The notes beneath the pieces were generated by a model. That model saw nothing but the letters and a program-made list of their open reading frames with translations. It ran no database searches and was not told the DNA's origin. Of a stretch of DNA of 25,678 nucleotides, positions 24,635 to 25,678 are shown piece by piece; positions within the stretch are counted from its first letter, which is position 1, and each line of letters begins with the position of its first letter. Source of the stretch: an uncultured Planctomycetaceae bacterium (GTDB taxonomy: Bacteria; Planctomycetota; Planctomycetia; Planctomycetales; Planctomycetaceae); NCBI GenBank assembly GCA_903921605.1, contig CAIXQV010000267.1:1-25678 (forward strand), in the 5' to 3' direction. The position numbers were made by a program, and so were the translations under genes.

Positions 24635-25678
24635 CTACTTTTTCACTTCAACAACGGTGAGCTTGAGTGGTCGTTCCATCACCAAATTCTGGCCGTTGAA
24701 ATTCATCTGCAGCCGAACGTTCACCAGATGCTCTCCCACGGTGGCATTCGGCTGAGCGGTGATTTCATACTTCACTTCGGGTTGATTCTCCGGAATATTG
24801 GCGGCAGGAATACTGATGCCGCCAACTCCGCCCGGTAATTGCGACTGAACAGTGATGGCCCCGGTGAACTCATACTGCCGGGAAACTTTGATGACCACTT
24901 CACCTTTTTCACCCTGCTTGATCGCAAGACCTTCCGGCATCGCCTCGACCTTTGCTGGAAACTCAACGACTTTGATCATGATCGTGTTCGAAGGAACAAG
25001 TACGTTGAAAGCCCTGACGTTTGCTTCATTTTGTTTCTGATTTGCAAACTGGTCAGCTCGCTGTTTCTCTTGCTGAGCTCTCTGCTGAAACTGCTGAGCC
25101 GTTTGAAGATCGGTCTGTGATTTCGTGCGAGCCTCCTCGGCGGCTTTCTGTTTCGCGATCGCCTCAACTTGTTTGGCTGCCGCTTCGGTCGCAGAGACGG
25201 TTGCCTCGTCGGCCGACTTCTTTGCCGCGTCAAATGCCGTCTGAGCGACCACAAGTTGTTGCTTCAGCGTTTCGTTCGCCGCATCCGCTGCCAGCTGCTC
25301 CGTCTTTTGCTTAAGCACCGCTTCGGCCTGCGTCAACGCCGCTGCTGTCGTTGTCGCTTTTTGATCGGCCTGCTGTTTTGCCGTGTTGGCCTGAGTCAGA
25401 GCCGTATTGGCCTGGTTGAACTCCGTCACTTTTTGTTGGCTGTCCTGCTGAGCTTTCTGGGCCTGCTGTTGAGCATCCATCAGAATCTTTGCGATCCGCT
25501 CCTGTCGCAGTTTGGATTTCTCGGCCAGCTCAGGATTGCGTTTGTACTGCAACCCCTGATTGAAACCCGCCAGATAAAAAGAATAGGTTCCCGGAACCGT
25601 ATTGGCCTGAAACCGGAGTTCAAACTCGCCCTTTTCATTGGCGCCGATATTCACCTGCTGGGCGTTTGTGTTCGGTGG
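24635..25678 (-). CDS. Coiled-coil protein flanked by Ig-like/beta-sandwich domains, N-terminus beyond the right edge
   Basis: The visible part is 347 residues and ends at TAG (24635-24637 on the minus strand). The frame is still open at 25678; a GTG at 25654 is preceded by in-frame codons reading P-P-N-T-N-A-Q-Q, so the gene most likely starts outside the window. The first visible part (GEFELRFQANTVPGTYSFYLAGFNQGLQY) looks like the last strands of a beta-sandwich domain. It is followed by about 180 residues of Ala/Gln/Lys-rich heptad-like helix (AQQQAQKAQQDSQQK to QKQNEANVRA). A C-terminal beta-rich domain follows (IMIKVVEFPAKVEAMPEGLA, GEKGEVVIKVSRQYEFTGAI, LVNVRLQMNFNGQNL). This pattern is known from large secreted planctomycete proteins of unknown role; signal peptide and full domain order cannot be seen. 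It is convergent with flgE, so it is not part of the flagellar transcript. Confidence 0.75.
   Translation of the reverse strand, partial: PPNTNAQQVNIGANEKGEFELRFQANTVPGTYSFYLAGFNQGLQYKRNPELAEKSKLRQERIAKILMDAQQQAQKAQQDSQQKVTEFNQANTALTQANTAKQQADQKATTTAAALTQAEAVLKQKTEQLAADAANETLKQQLVVAQTAFDAAKKSADEATVSATEAAAKQVEAIAKQKAAEEARTKSQTDLQTAQQFQQRAQQEKQRADQFANQKQNEANVRAFNVLVPSNTIMIKVVEFPAKVEAMPEGLAIKQGEKGEVVIKVSRQYEFTGAITVQSQLPGGVGGISIPAANIPENQPEVKYEITAQPNATVGEHLVNVRLQMNFNGQNLVMERPLKLTVVEVKK

Overview
The window looks like chromosomal DNA of a member of the Planctomycetota. This rests on the gene repertoire and not on any marker gene: long secreted proteins that combine FG-GAP, ASPIC/UnbV-like, TPR, EF-hand and PD40 repeats, an OprP-type porin with an N-terminal coiled coil, a short alternative GlmU-like protein, several genes without a clear Shine-Dalgarno site, and dispersed nested palindromes between genes. 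Sixteen protein genes are supported, two of them cut by the window edges. I see no rRNA, tRNA, CRISPR array, integrase or insertion sequence.

Left part (1-9557). The C-terminal end of a SUFU-domain protein is followed by a strong hairpin and an OprP-family porin. The porin converges on a three-gene minus-strand cluster. In order of transcription this encodes a secreted protein with ten EF-hand-like loops and a PD40 propeller, a 1269-residue TPR/FG-GAP/ASPIC-like probable lipoprotein, and a secreted TPR-like protein. A nested palindromic repeat lies between the porin and this cluster.

Middle part (9558-16545). A divergent intergenic region leads to a small membrane-anchored protein with a (Gly-Met)n tract. 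Next come an iron-type ABC binding protein and its two-lobed permease, with no ATPase gene visible. A MoxR/Mg-chelatase-like AAA+ ATPase follows without its usual VWA partner. A 323-base spacer then holds a REP-like nested palindrome and a leader with mutually exclusive hairpins, upstream of a GlmU-like protein.

Right part (16546-25678). ilvD (branched-chain amino acid synthesis) overlaps by 14 bases a membrane-bound hybrid histidine kinase. A structured spacer leads into a flagellar hook cluster: fliK (hook length), flgD (hook cap) and flgE (hook). flgE converges on a coiled-coil surface-type protein that runs off the right edge.

Candidates for something undescribed are the minus-strand secreted cluster rich in calcium-binding-type loops, the alternative-pairing leader before the GlmU-like gene, the orphan AAA+ ATPase, and the unresolved Cys-x2-Cys-rich reading frame upstream of fliK. 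All functional statements come from motif recognition by eye; no database search was run.
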